From contig JASDFA010000003.1 of assembly GCA_035772735.1 (NCBI GenBank), forward strand, positions 62,678,501 through 62,742,500: 64,000 nt of DNA, read 5' to 3'. Below are positions 45,118 through 55,748 of the stretch, piece by piece. The DNA comes from Datura wrightii. Lineage: Eukaryota; Streptophyta; Magnoliopsida; Solanales; Solanaceae. Each line of letters starts with the position of its first letter. Positions within the stretch are counted from its first letter, which is position 1. The notes below the pieces were generated by a model. It had not been told where the DNA came from, made no database searches, and saw nothing but the letters and a program-made list of their open reading frames with translations. The translations under genes and the position numbers were made by a program.

Positions 45118-46508
45118 AATCATCACATCCTCAAGGAAAGCCAACACAGGATAAACCCCGTCTTCATCCAAGAGCAAAGGAAAGGGAAGGCCAAAGCAAC
45201 CTCAGCCTCTGCCAACCCTAGAGAGGTGATCATCTTTTTGTGTTCTAGACATGAAAGCTCATTATTTCATGTGCAGAGGGAGATCTTTCACCACTGAGAA
45301 GAGATTCGACTTGGAGGGGTCGGGGAATGAACTCCCCAACATTACTACCCAATTCAATGATAGGCAGTGGCATATGTTTGCATAGCCTTTCCCTACCTAC
45401 TACCCCAACCTGGTCCCAGAGTTATATGCTTCCTATCAGGTGAGGCAGGATGCCATGAAGCACAAAAGGAAGGTTGATGATTTCCCTTGCTTCCCTATGG
45501 TTAAGGTTCGAGGTTTTGAGGTAGAAATCACTCTGGACACAATTATTGCTATATTTTGGGATGATAAGATTTACTCCAGCACAGAGTTTTTGGAAAATGT
45601 GGAAACCAAAGAAGACCAGTTTGGTTAGGTGGTTGCATTATTGCTAATGATCAACCATTATAGGCCACCATGGGGGGAGATATTCTGAGGAGATACCTAA
45701 AGTTTGAGGACAAACTATGGCTTGAGTTTGTATGTAGCCACCTCATACCATCCAAGAATGATCAACGAGTGAATCTCAAGATGGCTATCCTCATTGCCTG
45801 CAGCATATTCGGTGTTCCCATTAATTTTTGTGACGTGGTGGTTACCACGATGAAGTACAAGGCCAGGAAACAAGCAACCTCCATGCCTTATGTTGTTCTT
45901 ATTAGTCAGCTATATCTCAAAGTGGGTGTTTTGTTATTCCCGATTTATATGGTAGTGCAGCCATGGGTGTCATTACTATCAACAAGAGGAGTAATGCCGA
46001 TGCTCCCCAAAATAAAAGGAAGAGGCTACAAGTATGGGAGACAATAGAGGGCTCCACCTCTCATGGCATTTATGAGACTCCTGTTGCTCCCGACCTCAAC
46101 ATGCCAAACCCCAAGATGTCGGGCAATGCTTCAAGAGCAGCACCACCCCACAAGTCTTCACCTCTTCCATCTTTATCAAAACCAAGTGGCTATTCGTCCC
46201 TTACCATCAAGACGGTCAAGAAGGAGATGAAGATACTATCTAATAGCTTAAACAACCTATGTTCCTGAGTGGATATGGTTGAGGGAGCAGTCTCCTCTCT
46301 CTGCGCTGAAGTGAGAGAGTTGAAGAATCGAGCACCAAGAGAGGACCCCTACATGAGCTTGCTTGATGAAGCCATGGCTTCCCCACCTACAGCTTGAGGC
46401 CATATTGATGATTTATTTCAGGGCATGGGGGCAGAGGATGAAAAAAACCTTGGGGGTGATGGCAATGATGAGGGAAATGAGGCAGAAAATGATGATGATG
46501 AAGAGTAG
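45118..46508 (+). pseudogene. E8 3' gene: plant-transposon-protein-domain ORF, decayed
   Basis: Same type as the E1 gene at 3990-2770. A basic Ser/Lys-rich start (KSKGKGRPKQ) is followed by EKRFDLEGSGNELPNI, then PNLVPELYASYQ and VKVRGFEVEITLDTI (45440-45628). A shifted frame gives YLKFEDKLWLEFVCSHLIPS (45670-46047), matching WLKIVCSCLIPG of E1. A further frame (45963-46268) is Ser/Pro-rich. An acidic tail (GNDEGNEAENDDDEE) ends at a TAG (46506-46508). Several stops and frameshifts. Function unknown. Confidence 0.75.
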
Positions 46509-47341
46509 CCATATCAGGGAGTTCCTACTATCCTTTGTTCTTTATGTATACATTGGGGATAATGTAATTCTACAGTTGGGAGTGGGATGTGTTTCTCTTT
46601 TTCTCTTGCTGGTTATTTTAGATCTTTTATTGTCTTTGTTAGGCTGAAATTCTTATGCTTTGGGTGTTGCTAGTTCTAATTTTTTGCGTAGTTGGTTCAA
46701 TGCCCTTGTCAAGCTTTTGGTTGAATGAAATTTTGCCTTGTGACTCGTTAGTGTCATTGTTGGGTCCATTTTAAATTGCCAAATATTTTGAACCAAGTCT
46801 TAATAATCTCCTTTTGTTCATAGTAGTTAGCAAATAAACACCAAGGGTTTTCTTTATACCATAGTTATTTCCCAAGGAGCGATTTCCTTTGTTTTTCTTT
46901 TATTGTCGAACCAGGTGGTATTTCCCAATGATTGAATGATAGGTGACTTTCTTCAGGGAAAATACCGAGTCTAGAGTCTTTTTTGTTGATTGTTGCACTT
47001 TCTTTTGAGAGGTACCACCAAAATTTATTAAAGGCATCGAAAATGGATTTTGAGAAAAAAAAGGGGCACTTGAATTTCAAAATTGAGAACTCATTTGTCA
47101 TAAGTTGCACATTCTTTATTTAGCTTTTGATTCACATGCGATCTTATCTAAAGTCATATTCATGATATGGTTGTAAGAATTGTGTGAAATCCCTAGAATG
47201 TGTGCCTTGTATGGTGAGGCTCTTAGTTTAATTTTCATGCATGAATGGTTGTCTAGGACTTGCCCTAAGTGTGACTCAAGGAGAAATCCTAGATATACCT
47301 GAACTTAGAACATAATTTTAGGCTTTCTTTTGATAGTCACT
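46509..47341 (+). other. E8 trailing region
   Basis: Non-coding, beginning with ATTGGGGATAATG and GTTGGGAGTGGG purine-rich tracts just after the gene. This is the place where E1 has its second purine-rich tract. It is cut at 47342 by the E3 LTR; the last bases are TCACT. No gene seen. Confidence 0.55.
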
Positions 47342-48592
47342 TGTAATACCCCTAGAGTGCCTAAGAGTAGACCTAGGAGTTAAAAGTTGAAAACTGCTAA
47401 AACTTGGAAAAAACCATCACAACACGAGAGTTGTAATGACTCATGGTTGGAAACCACAAGCCGTTGTTACTAGTCGTGGTTTCAGGAGTCCGGGTGGCAG
47501 TGGAAGCAACGACTGATGTAACGACTCATTGTGGAAAACAACGAGTCATCGTTTGTAGTCGTGGTGAGAGATGGACTTTAGCATTTGAGGAAATAACGGG
47601 TCATCCAACGACCCGTCATGAGTTACAACGACCCATGGTCAGCAATCGTTTTCTACATGGTCAGTTTTCCAATGCAATCAACAGATCAAGACCATGACTT
47701 GTTGGAAGCAACCACGAGTTGTGGTGAGGCTCTTGGTAAGGGATGTTCAGGTTTGGCAGGGAGTTGACAATGATAAACCCAACAACCCATCGTTTGGACC
47801 AACGACTCATCCTATTGAGTCATGGGAAGGATCTGAAGGAATTGATGAGATAGTGGATCCAGTGATTGGGTACCATGAGTCGTGGTTTCACACAACGACT
47901 CGTGGGATCAGTCATTGGTTCGTCCAGGGCAGTTTTTTAGGGACTTTTAATTAAGGGTATTTTTTACCTTTTCATTCTATAAGGCCTTAAACTACATCGT
48001 TTCATGTATTTTTTTCTCAACATTTTAATATAGGTTAAGTCCCTATTTCATAGATCATTCCCATGCATGCATATTAAGAGAAATTTTTGAGAGATCAAGA
48101 TATTCCTCAAGCTTTTCCTTATCAATTCATTCTTGGGCTTCAAGAACTTTAGAATCTGATCTTACCCAGGTATATAGGGTTACGAATGGGTGTTTCTGTT
48201 CACACCCATACCCTTTCTCTATTGATTTATGAAAGTCTATCAAAAATCTATTGGTGTTTTAATTTAATTCTTGTGAAAATATTATGAATTGATAATGGGA
48301 TATGATTTATGAATTACATCATATTTTATGGATTTTAATCAGATTTTATATTTTATTTTACTTACAAAATAATTGATTTCGATTTCTACTCAATTAAGCC
48401 TAATTATGCATGATCTATGATGAATCGATTTATGATCTTCTCTTAAATTATTGATATTTATGAACCCAACATGATCTATGATTTAAAATATGGATTTATT
48501 CAAAAACCCAACTGATTTGATGATTTATAAGTTATAAGCATGATTTCAAGTATACATGGGCCTTATGATTTATGAATTATTGATGATGAAAC
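47342..48592 (+). repeat. E3 5' LTR, 5' half (displaced and inverted)
   Basis: It starts TGTAATACCCC and matches the E3 3' LTR (16304-15586, minus) for its first about 720 bp. It includes the ACGACTCGT repeat cluster (47405-47905) and a TATAAGG box (about 47978). It stops mid-LTR at 48592. Joined to the complement of 22200-20999 it would give one LTR of about 2.45 kb. Confidence 0.82.
47405..47905. repeat. ACGACTCGT-type repeat cluster in displaced E3 LTR
   Basis: Many words such as ACGACTCATCG, ACGAGTCATCG and ACGACCCGTCA in both orientations. The counterpart is at 15740-16215. Confidence 0.65.
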
Positions 48593-49123
48593 GTGGGCAA
48601 TTAACTACGTGGATGTGGTTTTAGGGTTATGTCATTGATTAGGGTCCTTCCGTACCTCCAACCATTTAACGAAACTTAGCTTCACAACTACTTCTTCGAG
48701 TGGTGGAGTGACAAATCTAAGCCGGTGTCTTTATCTCCTCCCATTTTATCAACCAAGCAAGGTATTAGGTATATTTCTATCCTAACCACAAAATCTTATC
48801 AAAAGACAAGAACTTGCCTCTTACATTCTTATGTTCTTCCTTAGGTTTGCTTTCTCAAGCATTTGCCTAAGTTTAACGTGTGTGTTTTCATGGTGATCAA
48901 TCATAAAAACAACCATAATCAAGAATGCAAGACAAAACAACAATCAATAACTTAATTCCAATACAAATTCGTAAAAAACACAATCATAACTCATGGATTA
49001 AACCCTATAGGAAGGAATCTAGCCATTCATGTTCGTAAAATTACATGAAAACATTGTTAAAGTAACATACTTACATGAATTGGTAGAGGAGAATATGAAA
49101 TTGATGAACCCTAGGTGAGTTCT
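48593..49123 (+). repeat. E4 3' LTR, middle block (flipped)
   Basis: It matches 27728-28260 in direct orientation, from CGTGGGCAATT to GGTGAGTTCT. It sits next to the inverted end block (49124-49508), so within this displaced LTR it is reversed relative to its neighbour. Confidence 0.85.
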
Positions 49124-49508
49124 AACTAGAATTAGCATCCTCGCCCTGTGTAGTAGTGAGGCTAGTTTGTCGTGTTCAGAGGCTCGGGAGGCCATGAACA
49201 TGCAATTCTAATTATGTGAGACGACAATTGATAGTTTCATGCTTAAACCATTGCAAATCATAGTATTGCATGATTATCCGGCTTTAACTCTATGTTGCTC
49301 CTTGAATGAATTTAGAATATTTCGTTGACCACAATTAGACTTAGTTAAACTATATCAAAAACTTCTATAATCAACACTTGCGGTATTTAACATCAAACTC
49401 TAACTTGATAGTTAGTTGAATTGGTCCAGTCCCTGTGGGTTCGACATTTCGGCTCTTAAAAAGGGCCACTATATTACTTGTACAACCTGTACACTTGCGG
49501 GCACATTA
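49124..49508 (+). repeat. E4 3' LTR, end block (inverted)
   Basis: It matches the complement of 27341-27727. It ends GCGGGCACATTA at 49508 (the LTR terminus, with one change from TGATG to TAATG on the other strand), followed by GTCCT, the target duplication. Confidence 0.85.
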
Positions 49509-49513
49509 GTCCT
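49509..49513. other. E4 target-site duplication, copy 2 (complement)
   Basis: GTCCT, complement of AGGAC at 28830-28834. Confidence 0.8.
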
Positions 49514-50358
49514 CTCTCCACAATGATATCCTTTATAATGTGAGGAATGACAACACTCCAAAATCTGTTACACCTCACCTTTGGGAACACATCTTCTGAC
49601 CAGCTGATCTGGCCCTACTTTGTAAAAAAAATAGCCCATCCCATATGTAGAAAATACTATTATGAAGGAGTCTCCTCTTTTTGTCCGGAGTTGGATCTGG
49701 TGGGTATACAACACTCACTAGAAAGTACACTATGTCAGCATAACATGGCAGCTCAGGAATGTTGACAACAAACAACTATTCACCAAGGAATGTCTTAGTA
49801 ATTTCTACTTTTCAATAATATGCCTTCTATCCTCCAACCGAGAGAGATAATCTACTACCTAATTCTCTGTGTTTTTTCGGTCTTTGATCTCAATATCAAA
49901 CTCCTGAAGTAGCAATATCCACTGAGTAAGCCTTGGCATAACATCTTTTTTAGGAAACAAATATCAGATTGCAGGATGGTCAGTGTATACCACTACCTTT
50001 GTCCCTACTAGATAAGCCCTGAATTTATCAAAAGAAAATACCACAGCCAACAACTGCTTTTTAGTCATGGTGTGGTTTTTCTGAGCTTCATCTAGTGATT
50101 TACTTGCATAATAAATGGGTCAAAATCTATTCCCTCTATTCTACCCCAACATAACTCTTTTAGAAAAATCACTACATCACAAAATACAATGAATGGTAAT
50201 GGCCAATCTGGAACAATGATAATTAGAGCTGTTATCAACTTTTCCTTCAAAACCTTGAAGGCTTGTACACACTATTCATTGAAAGAAAACTTAACATCCT
50301 TTTCAAAAAGCCTACACATCGGGTTGGCAATCTTAGAGAAGTCCTAAATGAACCTCAT
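49514..50358 (-). pseudogene. H: Athila-like RT end, RNase H and integrase zinc-finger start
   Basis: On the minus strand it runs from DFSKIANPMCRLFEKDVKF (RT end) through a decayed RNase H (VFSFDKFRAYLVGTKVVVYT, VVDYLSRL) to PCYADIVYFLVSVVYPPD and ILECCHSSHYKGYHCGERT (zinc finger His residues). There it meets the E4 LTR. The continuation of the same gene is at 28835-29690 on the plus strand. The upstream edge is cut by the E7 LTR at 50359. Confidence 0.8.
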
Positions 50359-51170
50359 GTAATAGCCCAAAAGTCCCTAATATTAGACCCGAGAGCTAAA
50401 ATGGAGATAATAGAAAACCTGCACTAGGTCACAGAACAAGTCATAAATGACTCGTCAAGTGACCCGACGGGTCGTAGTGTGACCCGTTAAGTAAGCAAGT
50501 TGGTGAAAAAATGGAGTTTCAAAGAGTCTTGATGACTAGTTAAGTTACCCATTAAGTGACACGATGAATGTCAAGTGAGGCATCAAGAGAAGATCAGAAA
50601 ATTGGAGAAGAATCAGCCAGTGACAACGGGTCAATTGACGACCTGTCAAGTCCACTAACGAGTCGTCTAGTTGCTCGTTGGGTCAGGCAGTGAGTAATTT
50701 CCTATCGGGTCATTAAGGGTATTTTTATAATTTTTAAGTTTCTAAATCATAAACTTAGTCATTTTAAGCCTCCTAAAGGATGTATTTAAGGATTTTAATC
50801 ATCCTAACCCCTCATTCTACTCCTAACACCCCTAAGTCAAGATCAAATCCCCTCAAGAGATATTAGGGTTCTTCATCAAATCTTCACCTCAATTCCCTTT
50901 GGGTCTCTAATCTAGTCGAGGATTCTTCATGCCTAGGTATGTATGGGGAAATTCTTTCACCCTCATGCCCAATTTCATCCCTATTCTATGATTTCAAGTC
51001 TCCAATCATGTTATGTTGAAATTCTCGGGTTTAACTCAATTCCATCCAATTAATCATGATATCTCTATGGGTTCAATTCTCTCATATTCCAACTGATGAA
51101 ATATAGTAATTAGGGCAGATTTTACTCTTAAGTTCTTCTTGGATGGATTATTTCAAGCTTATGATGATTT
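50359..51170 (+). repeat. E7: 5' part of a Tekay-like LTR
   Basis: Starts TGTAATAGCCC within H pol. It contains ACGACCCG/CGACGGGTCG-type repeat words (50430-50700), as in the E3 LTR family. It is interrupted at 51171 by the E6 LTR; the remainder would lie outside the window. Confidence 0.7.
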
Positions 51171-52385
51171 TGTCTTACGACCCAAATGTAGGCCCTGATC
51201 GAGACACGGAACCTAGAATCATAAATAGTCCCAAGTCAACCCATGGCATGAACGTGAAAACTAAAGATCATTATAACAAAGCTGATGACTGAAATCTGGA
51301 ATAGCAGAAATCTAAATGATAAATGTTTATCCAACAGAAACATCACAACATAGAATCCGAAGCTGAATATACAAGTCTATGTCCTAAAAGCCTCTATCAT
51401 ACTGAAGAATTGATGGGACAACACCCCAACTAGCTCACTAGAAATTTGAAACTGAAAATAACATAGCTCAGCTAACTGAAGGTCCTCGAAGGATGAAGAC
51501 TCACCAACAATAGCACTGGGATAAACTCAGGAGACTAGCTAACGGCGAGACTGAGCATGAACGTCCAAACCTGTATAATGAAATGATACAACATAGAGTA
51601 TACGGTCAATACTTGAAATGTATTGAGTATTCAAGGTAAGTGAAACAGGTTGAGTAAGTAAAACTGAAATCATGAATAACATAAATAATAACATCATAAG
51701 ATTCTGGGGTTAACGGCTGCATGTTGATATCTGAAAACATGAATAGGCATAAATTAAAATAAGTGCATATGGCTTGCCATATCTGAAATCATTGGTAAAA
51801 GCTCACAAAATGATCCTTGGATCAAACCTATAGAAGACATGATATAGTACCATATAGTATATGCATTACTGAAATAATGAGGAATAATGGGTGACTCGTC
51901 TTAACCCACAATCACCATGTATAAGTTCATGATGATCCCATGTCTTGCCCATATGGAGGAGGGTCGTCCTAAGCCTTGCCAGGGCAAAGGATTAAATAAG
52001 GTGTGATATCACAATAGGCCCTTGGGCTGGGGAAACGCTCTCTTGAGAGACCCCAAAGTATACCTATGTTGGCTCATTGTTTATGAGGCTGGGAAACCTT
52101 GGAACCCCTAACCCACTCAGTGCTATACACTACTCCCAAAAAATAGATAATGTTCATATAATCATATATAAAAACATAACTTAAACCTTAACATAAGGGG
52201 AGCCTTAACTCCAAAACATGAGATAACTGGACTTATTAGCCTTGGCTAAGTCATGAAATTATATTTAATTTGAGTGGGCTTTCCCAAATCATGATATCAT
52301 GCTTGCATGAAATAGACATCATAAGTAAATCATAAATATATTTATGGGTAATTTGTAAACATTCATGAATGCTAGATATTTCATC
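51171..52385 (-). repeat. E6 3' LTR, end portion
   Basis: On the minus strand it ends GGGTCGTAAGACA at 51171, the same terminus type as the E3 LTR (20999). It is split at 52385 by E5 and continues at 61821. Confidence 0.75.
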
Positions 52386-55300
52386 TGTTATGCCCCATAA
52401 GTTCCTATCATTTAACAGATGTGTTCGTACATATGCAAGAGTTTTAGAGTACAATGCATACAAAAAAAGGCTCAGGGAATGAATGGACGAGTACGGAGTC
52501 AAGCGAGCAAGAGGTCGAGGCCATAGGCCAGGGGCACTAGGCTCCGTGCCGCACCGACCAGCCTGGCGCCTTGAGCGGCTCGTCGCACTTGATTCTTGGG
52601 GCTACGGGCGGCATGCCGCGCCAACCCATGCCATCTACTCAATTATATATAAAGCTCCTTCATGTTTAGTTAACACATTTCCAACATTTTTCCCTCGATA
52701 GAAAATAGAGTAGGGGCGTGGGTTTCATCCATTTTTAATCAAATAACGCCGCTAAACTCCGTCCAAACACAAATTCATCTTAGATAACAGCTCCAGGCCT
52801 ACGAGAACATCCCTGCGGAGTTATTTCTTGGAAATTCACTTGGAGTACCGGAACCCCGCCAAGTAAAAGTGTCGGAATCACTTCTAATTAAGTCCTAAGC
52901 AACTGCAAGTGACGGCTAACTGTTTCTATCTTCTAATCCTTGGGAATTTGTGAGTTCTCAGCTAAATTGAATTAAAATTGAATTATAGTCAATGTTCTTT
53001 GATAGATATCGTTGTTTGCCGATTCCTATAATTGAAATAGGCTTATTCTCTCAGCGTAGAAGATGCTAGTAAGTGGGACTACTGGATCCAGGTTTGAAAC
53101 TATTCGGGTGAATGAAAGTCGGCATTCAAGGTATGTTAAGGCTTATCCCTTCGGGAAGTTATTCTTGTCGTACAATAATACGACCTATGTTCTTGAACGG
53201 AGATACCGATCCTATATGTTGTAATTAGTTGCTGCTAGTAGATAAGGATCATGTATGTTGTGATTAGCTACTGTCAGTAGATTATGATAATATATGTTGT
53301 GGTTAGCTGCTAAAAGACGTATTGAGAGTATATTGCAATATCCTTCTTCGTGAAAGAGTATATTAAGTGTGACTCACGCTAGGAGTGTCATAGAAACTCC
53401 TTTGTTCTTCTATTCACCGTATTAGTAGAATTCTAATGTTTTGCTATCATGTCAAGACCTTAGAAGTTTAGGGTTAGTTGTTGGGCATGAGTTGGTAAGT
53501 TGGACAGTATAGGGCGCCGCCAAGCGATATAACTTTTAGTTTTGCACCTGTATTGTCAGTAAAGCTCGCCTAGAGGCCATTGGCATTCCTTGATGCCTTT
53601 AGGGCCAGAATTTGGGTAGGATGGTCTTACCCTAGAGTCAGCGACACCAGGGTTTCCTAGTGAAATGGGTGACAGCCTGCCATCTAGTTAACTATTGTCA
53701 GTGACTGTTAGTTTCAGTAGACTTTGTGCTTGCCATACATGTTGTTGAGGAAGTTATCCCAGTTATACAAGTAAGATAGACCCGTGGGTACCCTAAGGAG
53801 GGAACCTTACTAGTAGTCCGATGTGGGGCTAACGCCCCAGCCTGCTCTTATAGGTACCTAGGTACAGGTTGCCGCTAGTGGCTAGGTCTAGATAAACATG
53901 CCTATTTGACTATTAATCATCCAGAGAAGTCATATGAAATCTAAGCAGACCAAGTCAATGTCTAAGGGACTAGAACCACAATAGTACAGTATTACCTTCA
54001 GGCTAAGAATTATAGTAAGATGCCTGGGAAGGTTAGGGGCTGATTGCTCAGGAGCATGTCCAATTAGTAGCAGCCCTACAGTTATTCTAAGTGAAGGAAC
54101 TAAATAGTTAGTCATTCGTGACCTTACGGTTCGCTTATGAGATATCATTGTCCAAGCATGACATTCAAAGTCATTTAGGCCACTACATATCTTGCCCTAT
54201 CCTTTCTAGATCATTAAAGATTATGATCACAACTAGGATCCTCTAATCAGATGTAGGCACACAGAGTGTGCTTGTTGCCAGTTATACAGACTATTCTATG
54301 GGCGAGTAGCGGTCGCGTTATGCCTTAAGATCTAGATACGCCTTTTGAGTGGCTAGAATGAGACTAAAATATAGTATATTGGTTGGGATTGACCCTACCT
54401 AGAAGAGCCTTTCATTGACCAACATTAGGGTTGCTAACTGTGTCATCGCCTACGGGGCTATTGATCGCTTAGAGGAGCTATATGAAGTTGCTCAAAGGAG
54501 CTATATGGTGTTTCTTATAGGAGCTATGTGTTGTCCCAAGGGACTATATTCAGGCCCAAGGGGCCATATTACAGTCCATCCACAAATGGGCTTTTACTTT
54601 TATGTCGTATGAGCATCACTGACCCTCCGTCGAGACTTGTGTGCCCAGGGTGCAGTTTCAGGAGCACAACTAGCTCAAACACAGTTATAGGAGTCCAAAG
54701 GGATCAGATGCGGACCTAGAAGCCAGGTAGGTTGGCTGTAGTACCAGTAGAATCATAAGAACCTGGATAGGGGTATATAGATTGAATTGTACTTGCCAGG
54801 GCTTATGGGGGCCCCGATAGGTTGTTTCTGTGTTGCTGGAACCTTCCAAGCTTATGGGGGTCAGGTTAGGTTCTTTTATGTATACTTGTTTTCTAGCTAT
54901 AGCCTATGAATGTATAATCGTATAGTTCAGCTTCTATACGTGTAGTGATTTACTAGATGCAGTTTATGGATACGAAATCTTTATAGGTTATCTTCTACCC
55001 CTTCTTGCTACTTACTTTCAGTTTTCTTCTACCCCTTCTTGCTACTTACTTTCAGTCTTTATCAGCTTCCATTTAGCTTTTTATTACCACCTTACATATT
55101 CAATACATATTGTACTAACGCCTAACTATTGGGCATTGCATACTTCCCTGCATGTTTAGCAGAGAGATTGTGGGATCTCTTAGCAGTTATTCAGAGTCAG
55201 CAGATTAGACAGCTCCTTTCATTCGGGGTTGCCAGGTGGTAGAGTTTACCTATATTTTATTGGTATAACATTTGGATAGGCGGGGGCCCTGTCCCGACTA

Positions 55301-55732
55301 CTATTTTTATTCTTAGAGGCATACAGAGTACAGTCTTCAATTAACTATCCATGTTGGTTGTATGGGGCCCATATATGTTCAGTTCTGTATGTTGGCCATG
55401 TTGGGCCTAGTATATCTTCCATTAGCAGCCTTGTCATGGTAGAGTTTATATGACTGCCTATTTTTCATTCTGTTATAATCAAAAAACATGGTGGTCTTGC
55501 TGGCCCGCATAGGATCCCTTTTATTGTTATATTGGTTGGGTTAACTGTCTTCTTTTATAGGTATTGCATGGCCTTGTTGTCCCGAGGCTATATTTACAAC
55601 TGAGACATAGCAGTTTGTTTTCTTGATTTTGAGTTGCGGGTAGGCACCAGAGGTGCATATGCCCAGCCAGGTCAGCCCAGATCCCAGTGTGACATTAGGT
55701 GCTAGTCATGCCTCCTAAGGTGGGGTGTGACA
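52386..55732 (+). repeat. E5 5' LTR
   Basis: 3347 bp, TGTTATGCCCC..GGTGTGACA. A GC-rich cluster (52500-52625) with GCGCC/GGCAT words lies just 5' of a TATATATAAA box (about 52642-52651). Contains GGGGGCCCTGTCCCGAC near 55282-55298, as in E2 and E10. ORFs inside are not genes. Confidence 0.88.
52642..52651 (+). promoter_or_regulatory. TATA box of E5 5' LTR
   Basis: TATATATAAA, directly downstream of the GC-rich cluster. The same arrangement is seen in the other LTR near 58786-58797. Confidence 0.6.
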
Positions 55733-55736
55733 AACT

Positions 55737-55748
55737 TGGTATCAGAGC
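55737..55748 (+). other. E5 primer-binding site (tRNA-Met type)
   Basis: TGGTATCAGAGC, exact usual form, 4 bases after the LTR end. Confidence 0.9.

Larger units (their letters stand above)
38125..47341 (+). mobile_element. E8: Athila-like element with gag-protease and 3' gene, no RT/IN
   Basis: On the plus strand: probable LTR end (to 39324), tRNA-Asp-type PBS (39332-39349), gag, protease, conserved stem-loop, hairpin cluster, E11 insertion, leader with candidate intron, the 3' gene (to 46508), and trailing sequence cut by the E3 LTR at 47342. RT, RNase H and integrase are absent between protease and stem-loop, as in E4. Confidence 0.82.

Noticed and set aside
45118..46508. Envelope glycoprotein in E8
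   Set aside because: It is in the env position, but no signal peptide or transmembrane segment is seen in the homologous part, and the acidic tail argues against it.
47342..48592. Independent solo LTR insertion
   Set aside because: It has a proper LTR start but no LTR end or right-hand target duplication. It stops exactly where E4 LTR sequence begins, and its missing half is at 20999-22200.
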